Shown here: piece after piece, positions 11,931-21,838 of the stretch
How positions within the stretch are numbered: position 1 is the stretch's first letter
How the letters are laid out: each line of letters opens with the position of its first letter
From: Dactylorhiza incarnata
Taxonomy: Eukaryota > Streptophyta > Magnoliopsida > Asparagales > Orchidaceae
Assembly (NCBI GenBank): GCA_033032865.1
Contig: JAWHQI010000228.1
Coordinates: 2,766,501-2,830,500, forward strand
Reading direction: 5' to 3'
DNA: 64,000 bases
The notes under the pieces: model-generated
Databases searched by the model: none
Seen by the model: the letters and a program-made list of their open reading frames with translations, nothing else
What the model was told of the DNA's origin: nothing
Translations under genes and position numbers: made by a program

Positions 11931-13297
11931 TGATGTAGGCCACCGGAAATGAGGCGGTCGCACGCGACTACGAACTAAAACTATTATCGCTCCGCTCTTC
12001 CCAAACCAACTTAAACGCAGCCCTCGACTATATTTATTATAAATTTTTGTACGCGTACGGTTAGCAACTCCGTGACAAGATCGAATCGTCGGCGATAAGC
12101 CGGGATCGGTCAAGCTAAAGGGACGAATGTTTGCGTCCGGACAAGCGAATGTGCTGTACCAAAGAAGATCCTCCGAAAACAAGACTTCGGAAAATAGGAA
12201 GATCTTCCCCAACAAGAGCAAAAGAGGATCGTCACTCCTCGACGAATAAACGATAAATCCTAGAGTGTCCACTATCCCAAATGAAAATAAACGCGAGCAA
12301 GATAGCGCCGAGAAAAATCCGTCACAGATCTATACCACCACAAATAACCTTTAAGAGAAATCTCACAATAAGTAGGAGGCGTTACCCTTCCCGGAATCGT
12401 AGATCCGGGTTGTAGAAATCCTAGATCGTTCACGGTGGTGGTCGCCGGAGGGGAATCCTTGAAGTAGAGCATCGTCGCCTTCGAATCCGGCCGCCACGAG
12501 CAAGTCCAAAACGTCTTGAGAGAGGGCCAAAAACTGGAAGGAGGAGGGGCTATTTTTGTGGAGCTCGGCCTTTGAGTGGTGGAGCAAGGAATAGGTGGCT
12601 GTTGGAATGAGAGGTTGACCAAGATGCAAGGAGCGGGTGGAGAGGAGGTGGTCGGCCAAGAAAGAGTGGAGCATGAGAGAGAGAGGGCGGCCAAGAACAA
12701 GGAAGGGGGAGAGGAGATGGTCGGCCTAGGTGCTGGCCGAAAAACCTAGAGGGAGGGGAGGAAGAGAAGAGGGCCGGCGGCCAAGGGAGGAGGAGGAGGG
12801 GATCGGCCTGGTGCTGGTCGAAACTTTACCTAGAGGGAAAGTAGGAGAGGGCGGCTAGGGTAGAGAGAAAACGAGAGAGAGAGAGAGGAGTCGGCCTCCA
12901 TGGTCGATCGAGAGAAAGAGAGGGAGAGGGAGAGTCGGCCTCCTTGCCGATCGACAGAAAGAGCGAGAGAGGGGGGGTGCGGCCTCCTTGCCGATCGAGA
13001 GAAAGAGGGGGAGAGGGGGGAGTTCGGCCTCCTAGCCGATCGAGAGAAAGAGGGGGAGAGGGGGGCTGAGCACAAAGAGAGATTAGTTTAGGGTTTGTTT
13101 TTTTTATTTTCATCAAATCTAATTTCTAATACAACATGAGGCCTTATATAGGCAAGCCAAACAAGGTGGCTATATGCAGCCCCAAAATTAAAAATATAGC
13201 TTGGGCATGGAAATTAAAGAATGTCCCAATTAAAATTACAAAACACAATTAAAAATAATTAATAATGATAATGAAGTTATTATAATTATTAATTGCA
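11931..13297 (-). repeat. 5' LTR of minus-strand gypsy element
   Basis: The inner end (CA at 11931-11932, minus strand) is fixed by the adjacent tRNA-Met primer site. The outer end is a proposal, TG at 13297 (minus strand TGCAATTAATAATT), because no partner LTR is in the window. A minus-strand TATA box (CTATATAAGG) lies around 13144-13152, followed by a pyrimidine-rich leader, which supports a promoter-bearing LTR. It contains a tandem repeat of about 44 bp (12889-13068). Confidence 0.55.
12889..13068. repeat. 44-bp GA-rich tandem repeat in gypsy LTR
   Basis: Four imperfect units, each starting around GTCGGCCTCC, passing through GCCGATCGAGAGAAAGAG and ending in a G/A-rich tract. Lower-quality GA-rich sequence extends to about 12660. 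It generates spurious Ser/Pro/Arg-rich ORFs on both strands. Confidence 0.75.
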
Positions 13298-13559
13298 GGT
13301 CTTGCGTCGCGAGCGGAAGTGGTAGCGGCGATGGCGGCCGTCGCGGTTGGAGTGGCGCCGTCATCCGCCATCGTCATGGACCAAAAGTGCTCCAACATGA
13401 ACCGTGCCGACTCGAACATAGACCATCAAGCCGGCTCCAATAATCTCGCGGCATCTTCCATCGTAGTCTTCAAATTTGCCGCCGCGATCAAAGTAATGCG
13501 TCGGCGTGGAATCACAAACACGATCACAACCATCTGGCGGGTCCTTGCCTCCATCAGCT
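13298..13559. other. Unassigned segment between gypsy LTR and Tat-like gag
   Basis: GC-rich sequence with open frames on both strands but no similarity I recognise. The Tat-like gag reading stops matching its relatives just after KTQKRG near 13575, so this may be rearranged leader or flank DNA. No confident call. Confidence 0.3.
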
Positions 13560-14311
13560 GATAGGCCTCTTTTCTGCGTCTTTGAGGTGAGGAACCTCAA
13601 GAGATGCTTTATTCGAAGGTTAGCGAAGCAAGTAACTAATTGAGGTGGCAGATTGAAAAACCATTCTCTAGCTTGACCGACAAAGGATGAGGCTAATAAT
13701 TTGCACTTGATTCCATTTGAGACAGCTCTCAAAGACATAGCAGATTCAAAAATTTGAAGATGGCTGATGGGGTCTTCTCCTCCAGAAAAGGATGGCAAAT
13801 GAGGCCTTCTAAATCCATTGGGAATCGGATCCCATTGAATTCTGTCAGTAAAGGGAGAAGGCCTTGTTATCTTAACAATAAAGGGAAGAGATGGAGAATA
13901 AGCTGGATCAGCAGCGGCTAAAAAGTAAGCATTATCCTCCTGAAAGTTCAGCACTTCTTCTTAATCTTCCTGGGCAACTAGTCTGAGGTAGTCATGGCGA
14001 GTAACTGCAAATTCCTCAACTTGAGATGGCAGAGGAGCAACCGGATGTGATAATCTGGGAGGAGGAGGAGGTTTTACTACTTGAGGAGGCAAAGGAACTG
14101 CAACTTGAGGAGGAAACTGCTCAGTGATGGCGATTAGAGTTCGGTTAATTGCATCCAACTGTCGTTGAATCTGCTCTAGTTCTTGAGCATTCTTTTGGCG
14201 AGACCGCTCCAGATCTTGGAAAAGTTGCTCCAGATGGAGCTCTATTCGTAGCTTGAGAACTTCCAGGGTAAGTTCATCATTTGAATTGGCTTGAACCTCT
14301 GGCATTTCCAT
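13560..14311 (-). pseudogene. Gag of a second, diverged Tat-like element, truncated
   Basis: Starts MEMPEVQANSNDELTLEVLK with a coiled-coil segment (RSRQKNAQELEQIQRQLDAIN) and a Pro-rich linker. A TAA stop follows around 13961. It continues with a capsid domain clearly related to the Retand-like gag (FTDRIQWDPIPNGFRRPHLPSF against FTDEIRWDPIPHGFKEPRLPVY; then ISHLQIFESAMSLRAVSNGIKCKLL, AREWFFNLP). Homology ends after KTQKRG, before the zinc knuckle, so protease and pol are missing. It lies next to an LTR carrying the same TATA context as the Retand-like LTRs. Confidence 0.8.
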
Positions 14312-14426
14312 TGCAACTCAGAAAACAAGAATTGTCTTCGCGGTCTCAAAAAACTGAGACCGCTCAAGTCCCTGGCTGGAGCTGGGAAGTCCCCAAAAAG
14401 TCCTCAAACTGGTAACCCTACCCCTC

Positions 14427-14434
14427 TATTTATA
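14427..14434 (-). promoter_or_regulatory. TATA box of second Tat-like LTR
   Basis: Minus-strand TATAAATA followed by GAGGGGTAGG, the same context as in the Retand-like LTRs. Confidence 0.65.
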
Positions 14435-14569
14435 GGCGCAGGGCCTGCCCGAACGGGCAGATCTGAAAGGTAACGGGCTGCCCGGATCTGCTGAGATCGT
14501 CAGGGAAGGAAATCACCTAAAAAGAGATGACATAAAAAAGGAGTCAGCTCAGGGCCGAATCCTACCTTT

Positions 14570-15274
14570 GTGGTCGCCCAGGAGGGGCGATTTCCCCTTA
14601 TGATGTCACCCAGGAGAGGCGACCTCCCCTTGCGAGTTCTCCAGAAGGGGCGACCTCCCCCTGCGCGAGGTTTCCCGGAAGGGGCGACCTCCCGCTACGC
14701 GAGGTCGCCCGGAAGGGGCAACCTCCTCCTGCGCGAGGTCGCCCGGAAGGGGCGACCTCCTCCAGCGCTGGTTTTCCCAAAAGGGGCGACCTCCTCCTGC
14801 GCAAGGTCGCCTAGAAGGGGCGACCTCCTCCTGTGTGAGGTCGCACGGAAGGGGCGACCTCCTCCTGCGCGAGGTCGCCAGGAATGGGCGACCTCCTCCT
14901 GAGCTAGGTCGCGAGGAAGGGTCGACCTCCTCCTACATGAGGTAGCCCGGAAGGGGCGACCTCCTCCTGCGTGAGGTCGCCCGGAAGGGGTGACCTCCTC
15001 TTGCGCGAGGTCGACCGGAAGGGGCGACCTCTTCCTACGTGTGGTCGCCTCGAGGGGGCGACCTCTTCCTGCGCGAGGTCACCCTGAAGGGGCAGCCTCC
15101 CTTTGCGTGATGTCACCCGGAAGGGGCGACCTCCCTTTGTGAGGTCGCCCGGGAGGGGCAACCTCCTCTTCGTGAGATCGTCTAGGAGGGGTGACTTCCT
15201 CTTCATGAGATCATCCAGGAGGGGCGACCTCCTCTTCGTGAGGTTGCCTAGGAGGATCTACCTCCTCTGTGCGA
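14570..15274. repeat. 34-bp hairpin minisatellite (about 21 units)
   Basis: Units of 32-35 bp, most 34 bp, have the form GGTCGCCCGGAAGGGGCGACC plus a spacer CTCCTCCTGCGCGA. Each unit is an inverted repeat (GAGGTCGCC and GGCGACCTC arms around CGGAAG) able to fold into a stem-loop on either strand. Variation accumulates toward both ends and the arms tend to be kept. It lies wholly inside an LTR upstream of its TATA box. The unit length is not a multiple of three and the overlapping Arg/Pro-rich ORFs are by-products. Confidence 0.9.
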
Positions 15275-15391
15275 GACCTCCGGGGCTCGACGAAACTGCC
15301 CCGAAGGAGCGAGATCGCCCGGGATCTCCAAAAATACCATAATACCTGAAAATGTTAGCTCGTAGAGGATCACCGATATCTGGGTAAAACA

Positions 15392-16145
15392 GGCTAGGTG
15401 CACTTGTGTTGACCCTAGGTCAACTTGAACAATTTGGCTGACCCTTATTGATAGTCTTGGGTCTATTGACACCATCCAAAGTGATTTGTGGCTTGGTGTG
15501 ACCAATTTTGGGTCATTTGACCAAATTAGGTCAAATTGGCCCTAATGGTGATTATGCCCTAATCCATGGACTTTTTGGACCCAAAGAGTTATTAATAATC
15601 CATTGACCTCGCTTAGGGGTTAGGAAGGCTAGGGGGAGGTCACATTGGACATTAAAAAGCTAATTGGCCCTAATTTGAGAGGTTTGATACATTTAGGGCT
15701 AGTGTTGTCTTTGGTCAACTAGACCATTTTTATTTAACTCAATGACTTGATTTGGTTCCACTGACCTTACATAGGGGTTAGGAAGGCTTGGGTGAGGTCA
15801 CATTGGTAATTTGAAAACTATTTGACCCTAATTAGAGAGGTTTGACCCATTAAGCGACATGGTTGACTTTGGTCAACTTGGCCAATTTGGTTGACCCCAA
15901 TGGATCCAAAGTGACCTATTGGTCTCCTTGAAGGATTATGAGGGTCAACGTGAGGTTATATTGACATATTGAAGCTCATTTGGTTAACCCTAGGCTAGGC
16001 GACCTAAAATTGCTAAATGCAGACCAAGGTGTTTTGATCTTGCCACTCAGACTTCTAAGGCCATTTTGGGTAAACCTAGCCTAATGTCATAACACTTGTC
16101 ATGACTAAATCCTCTAGGGGTCCTAGTTATTCTAGGGATGTTACA
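15392..16145 (-). repeat. 3' LTR remnant of a chromovirus, interrupted by the Tat-like element
   Basis: Minus strand starts TGTAACATCCC at 16145, directly after the end of a chromodomain-bearing pol, as expected for a chromovirus 3' LTR. At 15392 it is broken by the TG end of the Tat-like LTR. About 15560-15970 carries at least two clear and one weaker unit of a repeat near 158 bp, marked by AGGGGTTAGGAAGGC and GAGGTCACATTGG and many GGTCAA/TTGACC motifs. Confidence 0.6.
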
Positions 16146-16249
16146 ATTCCCAATACATAAAGAAAAAATTCATCCCCAAAATTAAGTTTGGGCCAACGGG
16201 GTTCTCACTTATGGTAAATGAAAGTAAATCTTCAGACGGGATAGGGTAT

Positions 16250-17430
16250 ACTTGATGCAAAGAGTCCTGGGTAATATTGTTGCATAAGGTTCAGGGGCGC
16301 CCATGTATGCTCCTCCTGCCCTTGATTCAACCACAAGACCTAGACCAATGAGACCATCTTCTGCCGCAGAACATGAACGTTGGTGTCATCGACCCGAATC
16401 AGCTCTAAGCGAACTGAACGGTCGAATGCTACCAGACCTTATGTATAAGTAATCCGATGCTCTAGCCGAAGTAGAGCCCGCCTGAGTGAAGAGTTGTGGA
16501 AGACGTCGTGTAGGTTCACCAACTCCTGTATCAGCTCTAGTCGGCAATACAAGAGACCGATCCACTCCATGATCTTATAAGGCCACATATATCTAGCACT
16601 GAGCTTCTTTAGTTTCCGCTCCCGCGTGACACCATGCACCGGACGTATCTTCAAGAAAACACAATCTCCCACCAAGAACTCTACCTTACGATGTTGCGCA
16701 TCACAATACTTGGCATGTCTGCTCTGGGCCTCTAGCATCCGCTCACATATCAGTAATACTCTAGCATCTATATCCTCCACATATTCTGATCCCAGCGCCT
16801 TTGGATCCTCAACCTTGACCAAAGATAGCAGAGTCCTATACCTCCATCTGTATAATGCTTTGTAGGGAACCAGGACGGTACTGGAGTGATGGCTGTTGTT
16901 GTAAGAGAACTTGATAAGGGGCAGCAATCTCTACCATGGCCTTCCACTATCTAGGATGAAGAGTCATAACAAATCCTCCATCGTCCTGATGGTACGCTCC
17001 ATCTGGTCGTTCGTCTGAGAATGGAAAGCGGTGTAGAAGGTCAACTGAGATCCCATATAAGCCTGGGCCGCTATCCATTCCCTAGATGTGAACCGACCAT
17101 CCCGATCTGACACGATCGATCTGGGAACTCCAAGGTATCGTGTGAACTGCTCCACAAATAGCCGCACAATGGTACCGACCAGAGCGTCCTTCCAAACGGG
17201 AATGAACCTAGCGACCTTCGTCGACCTGTCCACGATCACTCATACAGAATAATGCCTCGAGTGGGAGCGAGGTAACCCATATACGAAGTACATAGAGATA
17301 TCCTCGAACATCCACTCTGGAACTAGCAGGGGCTAGAATAATCCTCCTGGTCTCTTAGACTTTGATTTCACCCACTGGCAGGTTATGCAGTGCATCACAA
17401 AGTGTATAATCTCCTTCTTCATGCCAGGCT
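16250..17430 (-). pseudogene. Chromovirus integrase with C-terminal chromodomain, fragment
   Basis: Reading from 17430 downward: a CHCITCQWVK zinc-site end, then the catalytic core in which the first acidic residue is changed (EDISMYFVYGLPRS where relatives have SMDF). Next come VSDRDGRFTSREW and QMERTIRTMEDLL with the Asp and Glu retained, then the C-terminal domain (LKKLSARYMWPYKIMEWIG, LHDVFHNSSLR). After several stops a chromodomain-like segment follows (VLWLNQGQEEHTWA...YYPGLF). The region is split into ORFs 17239-16964 and 16927-16439. Upstream pol is absent, replaced by the TA-rich array at 17431. Clearly dead. Confidence 0.8.
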
Positions 17431-18037
17431 AATACTATATAGTATATCGGCTTATCGGCTTTATAATATAATATATACTATAGGTTTAATACTATAGTAT
17501 ACTAGCTTCTAGTTTCTATATACTAGTATACTATAATACTACAATTAATGTACTATATACTTTAGAATATAATAATATATATTATATAATATATTATATG
17601 GCTATAATATACTATACAAGTTTATTATAGTACTCAAAAATATAATATACTAGGATACAATAGTATATAATGTACTATGTAATATAGTATAATTGTAGTA
17701 TTATATTAAAACTAGTATACTATAATATAGTATAGTATATAATGTTTATTACTTTGTATATTATATTAATATTAGTATATACTAAATTGTTATTATTATA
17801 GTATATTAGTACACAATAATACATACTAGTAAATTATTACATGTATAGTATAATATATATTGTATATTCTTATTATACTTGACAAGTAATAATATACAAT
17901 AATTAAATAATGTATATATTATAGCAAATAATATGCACAATATATTATAGTATAATATAATCTATAATATACTACACTATATAGTAGACTATAGTATAAT
18001 ATAATATACTTGTGTAATATATATTTTTATATATATA
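17431..18037. repeat. TA-rich low-complexity array
   Basis: Almost only A and T with irregular TATAATATAC / ACTATAGTAT words and no fixed period. It resembles the larger array at 26335-28389. No gene. Confidence 0.8.
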
Positions 18038-18195
18038 TCTATACTACTTTAAAAAGAAGTATTATGGTATCAAAAATGTGTAAATTATGTGAGACAAATA
18101 ATGTATCCAGTCTGTCCATAATACTCATCACCGTCCAATTTTCAACGCCACGTAACATCTACTTTATTTTGAATCCTTTCGCCGTCACTTTATTT
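18038..18195 (+). repeat. Helitron-like 5' terminal module, copy 1
   Basis: About 158 bp starting TCTATACTAC, passing GGTATCAAAAATGTG and ending near a TTTATTTTGAATCC pair. A second copy is at 21671-21838. The start is set by the TC after A and the AT-rich flank. Confidence 0.5.
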
Positions 18196-19158
18196 TGAAT
18201 CCTCGCATATGTAGTACATATATCTCCCAATCGCCTCATTCTTGCGCTCCACTTCTAACCCTACCGCTCGGAATCTTGCCCGCTCCTCTAACCCAACAGC
18301 GCGCTTCTCTTCTCCTCCTCTCCGCACAACGACGCTCCCCCGATGCCCCAAAAATCCCTACCACACTTCATCTCTTGCTGGCTTTGACGGTCATCGAGGT
18401 CTTCTCTCACCGACGACTCTCTGCGCCTCCTCCTCCTCGCACGATGACGCTCCTGCCAAGTGAATTTGGAGGTTTGATGGATTTCTTCTTCTCCTATTTT
18501 AGTTTTAAGGCTTTATATTGCTCTTGGAAAGCCGCGTCCATGTTCATTCTCTCGCCGATGACTCTCTGCTCCTCCTCCTCGCACGACGACGTTCCCGCCA
18601 TGTGAATATGGAGGTTTGATGGATTTCTTCTTCTCCTATTTTAGTTTTAGGGCTTTATTTTGCTCTTGGAAAGATGCGTCCATGTTCATTTGTGTAGCTT
18701 TGGAGAAGAAAACCAATGCTTGCAGTTCTCAGGCCTTCAAGTATTCCTTCTACAGTGGCCAGCCTCAAGTTTTTCACCTCCAGTTTCAGTCTTTCTTTGA
18801 GCTAAATAGCTCCTACAACCTCGAAGATTTTCTTAGTCGTCAGTTCTGGATCTGTTTCCCGCAACCTACAGCGATCGACTAAGGTGAGTTCTGATTTGCT
18901 TTGATCATACCACAGGTGTTTTCTATTAGCCTGAATATAGGTTTATTAGTTCAATTCTAGATCCTAAAATTTTTTGGTGTGTGCATAGATATTTGATTAT
19001 TTGTGGTTCTGGTTTTCTCATACTTCTTTGATCCTGAAAAAATTATATGCACCTAATTTTTCATGGCTCTGTGAACAGGTCTTTAATCCAGTGATAAACA
19101 TTATCTTTTTCTTGATTCCTATTTTCTTAGGATTGATTTGTTGTACCAAATCTGTCAA

Positions 19159-20815
19159 CCATTTCTTTGTTGTTTCAGGTATTATATTGCACCAGATTAT
19201 TTCAGTTTTCTTAGTCATTGATTGCTCAGTTGATTATTTGTCTTGCTAAGGTATTATATTGCATTTATTTTTCATTCCAAAATATTTGTCATTCCTCGGG
19301 TATAATATGTTCTTAATAAAAGTTATCATTCCTCATTTCATTTTTTTTTTCTACAGCTGGCCTTCAATATTTGGTAGTAATGTTTACACATTTGTCTCAC
19401 ATAATTTACACCGTGATATTTCTTTATAAAGTAGAGGTGTTGCGGTGTACTAACTTGGATGGTGATGAGTATCATTTGTCTCACAATTTTTGATATGATG
19501 GTATTTCCTTAACAACGCATTTTCTCCTCGACTTCTTAGTACTCATGAGCAGTTTTTGTTGTCTTGGGCTCCGTTTGGTGCGTCATTTTTTGCAAAAATG
19601 AATGTGAGGCGATGAAGAATAACAGCTTAAAATGAAATAGTTGAGTTTTTCTCTACTATGTTTAGGGCATTGAAGATGGTCTGTGGAGAGGATTCTCATG
19701 GCAACCCATGCGAGCATCATTATTGAGTAGAAGGAGGCTGGAATATTTGAGTTTATTCTCTCTTCCTATCTCCTTAAACTAAATATGAAGTCATCTGAGC
19801 CATTGTTTTTTTACTCTGCTTCTCTTTCCTTTGCCCATGTGTTCTTGATCCGAAGAATCATATTCTATACTAATTTAAAAAGAAATATCTTGGTACCAAA
19901 ATTGTGACAATGGGACAGCTGCTTCGATGCAAAATGATTCAAAATAAATTAGACGGTGAAGGGATATTCAAAATACCATTTCTTTGTTATTTCAGGTATT
20001 ATATTGCACCTGATTGTTTCAGTTTTATTAGGCATTGATTGCTCAGGTGATTATTTGTCTTGCTCATGTATTATATTGCATTGATTTCTTACCTCTTCTC
20101 CTCAATAATATGTCATTCCAGATTATATGTCATTCCTCAGGTATAATATGTTCTTAATAAAAGTTGTCATTCCTCATTTCATTTTTTTCCTATAGCTGGC
20201 CTTCAATATTTGGTAGTAATGTTTACACATTTGTCTCACATTATTTACACCGTGATATTTCTTTTTAAAGTAGAGGTGACGCGGTGTAGTAAATTGGACG
20301 GTGATGAGTATCATTTGTCTCACCAATTTTGATACGATGGTATTTCTTTAACAACACATTTTCTCCTATGCTTCATAGTACTCATGAGCAGTTTTTGTTG
20401 TCTTGGGTTCCGTTTGGTGCGGCGTTTTTTGCAAAAAAGAATGTGAGGCGATGAAGAATGACAACTTGAAATGAAATGGTTGAGTTTTTCTCTACTATGT
20501 TTATGGCATTGAGGATGTCCTGGGGAGAGGTTTCTCATGGCAACCCATGCAAGTATCATTATTGAGCAGAAGGAAGCTGGAATATTTGAGTTTCTTCTCT
20601 CTTCCTATCTCCTTCAACTAAATATGAAGTCATCTGAGCCGCTGTTTTTTTTACTCTGCTTCTCTTTCCTTTGCCCATGTGTTCTTGATCCGAATAATCA
20701 TATTCTATACTAATTTAAAAAGAAATATCATAGTACCAAAATTGTGACAATGGGATAGCTGCTTCGATGCGAAGTGATTCAAAATAAAGTAGACGGTGAA
20801 GGGATTCAAAATAAA
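19159..20815 (+). repeat. Tandem direct duplication, period about 817-840 bp
   Basis: Copy A runs from 19159 (CCATTTCTTTG) and copy B from 19976 with the same succession of landmarks: GGTATTATATTGCAC, TTGTCTCAC, GCATTGA(A/G)GATG, then TCTATACTAATTTAAAAAG at 19864 and 20704. Small indels make the local offset drift from 817 to 840 bp. No coding potential. Confidence 0.75.
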
Positions 20816-21036
20816 GTAGAGCTGACATGGTGTTGTAAATTGGATGGTGATGTAAATTGGACGGTGATGATTATAATTAACTTTATCATTTGTCTCACAT
20901 AATTTACACATTTTCGATACCATGATATTTCTTCTTAAGGACGTGATGAGTATAATGTATGTAGATGATCTATCATTTCTTTCATATAATTCACACATTT
21001 TTGAAGTCATGATATTTCATTTTAAATTAGTATAGA
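20704..21036. mobile_element. MITE-like element with about 43-bp terminal inverted repeats
   Basis: Begins TCTATACTAATTTAAAAAG and ends with its inverse, TTTTAAATTAGTATAGA. The match extends with mismatches for about 43 bp. An additional inverted copy of the module lies inside (20884-20940). It could be a foldback element or two Helitron 5' ends head to head. No target duplication was confirmed. Confidence 0.5.
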
Positions 21037-21670
21037 TAGATAGATGTTTTCATAACTTCGCATTTTCTCCTCAACTTCTTAGTACTCATAAGCAGTATTT
21101 GATATTTTGGGATCCGTTTGGTGCGGTGCTTTTGGCAAAAAGGGGTTGAATTATGTGGGATGTTCTTAAATAACTTTTTTATCGTTTTCCTTTACTGTGA
21201 GGCGATGAATAATTACAACTTGAAATGAAATGGTGGACTTTTTCTCTACTATGTTTAGGGCATTGAGGATGGCCTGCAGAGAGGTTTCTCAGGCAACCCT
21301 TGCGAGAATCATTATTGTTGGAAGGAGGCTGCAAAATTTGAGTTTCTTCCCTCTTCCTATCTCCTTCAACTAATCAAGTCATCTGAGCTTTATTTGTGCT
21401 TTATTAGTTTTAGAAGGAGTTTTTCTCTACTATGTTTAGGGCATTGAGGATGTGTTTATGCTTGCATTGATGTCTTTCTGCACATATTTATACTTTCACT
21501 AGTTTAAATAGAAATATCACGGTATCAAAATTGTGTAAATTATTTGAGACAAATGATAGGTCATGTCCATCCATTATACTCATCATCGTCTAATTTATAG
21601 CATCACGTCACATCTAATTTATTTTGAATCCTTTCACTGTCACTTTATTTTGAATCATGTTCGTCCATTA

Positions 21671-21838
21671 TCTATACTACTTTAAAAAGAAGTATCTTGG
21701 TATCAAAAATGTGTAAATTATGTGAGACAAATAATACATCCAGTCCGTCCATTATACTCATCACCGTCCAATTTTCAACACCACGTCACATCTACTTTAT
21801 TTTGAATCCTTTTGCCGTCAGTTTATTTTGAATCATTT
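21671..21838 (+). repeat. Helitron-like 5' terminal module, copy 2
   Basis: Close match to 18038-18195, including CATCCAGTCCGTCCATTATACTCATCACC in divided form and two TTTATTTTGAATC blocks. Confidence 0.5.

Larger units (their letters stand above)
14330..15391 (-). repeat. 5' LTR of second Tat-like element, expanded by hairpin minisatellite
   Basis: Minus strand begins TGTTTTACCCAGATA at 15391, matching the start TGTTTTGCCCAGATA of the Retand-like LTR. The promoter region (TATAAATAGAGGGGTAGG; TATA at 14427-14434) also matches. The inner end is unclear, near 14330, because the expected CCAACA end and leader are missing before the gag ATG. It is about 1.06 kb against 0.48 kb in the relatives; the difference is mainly the 34-bp array at 14570-15274. 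Confidence 0.7.

Noticed and set aside
12826..13116. Ser/Pro-rich ORFs on the minus strand
   Set aside because: Low-complexity GA/CT tandem repeat in an LTR.
14570..15274. CRISPR-like regular array
   Set aside because: Units are contiguous, imperfect and without unique spacers, inside a plant LTR, with no cas genes. It is a minisatellite.
14570..15342. Arg/Pro-rich ORFs on both strands
   Set aside because: By-products of a 34-bp repeat whose length is not a multiple of three; no domain and within an LTR.
18195..18882. Possible host gene with a CT-rich leader
   Set aside because: Short overlapping frames, internally repeated (TGGATTTCTTCTTCTCC twice), no domain and inside the Helitron-like block. 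A captured gene fragment cannot be excluded.
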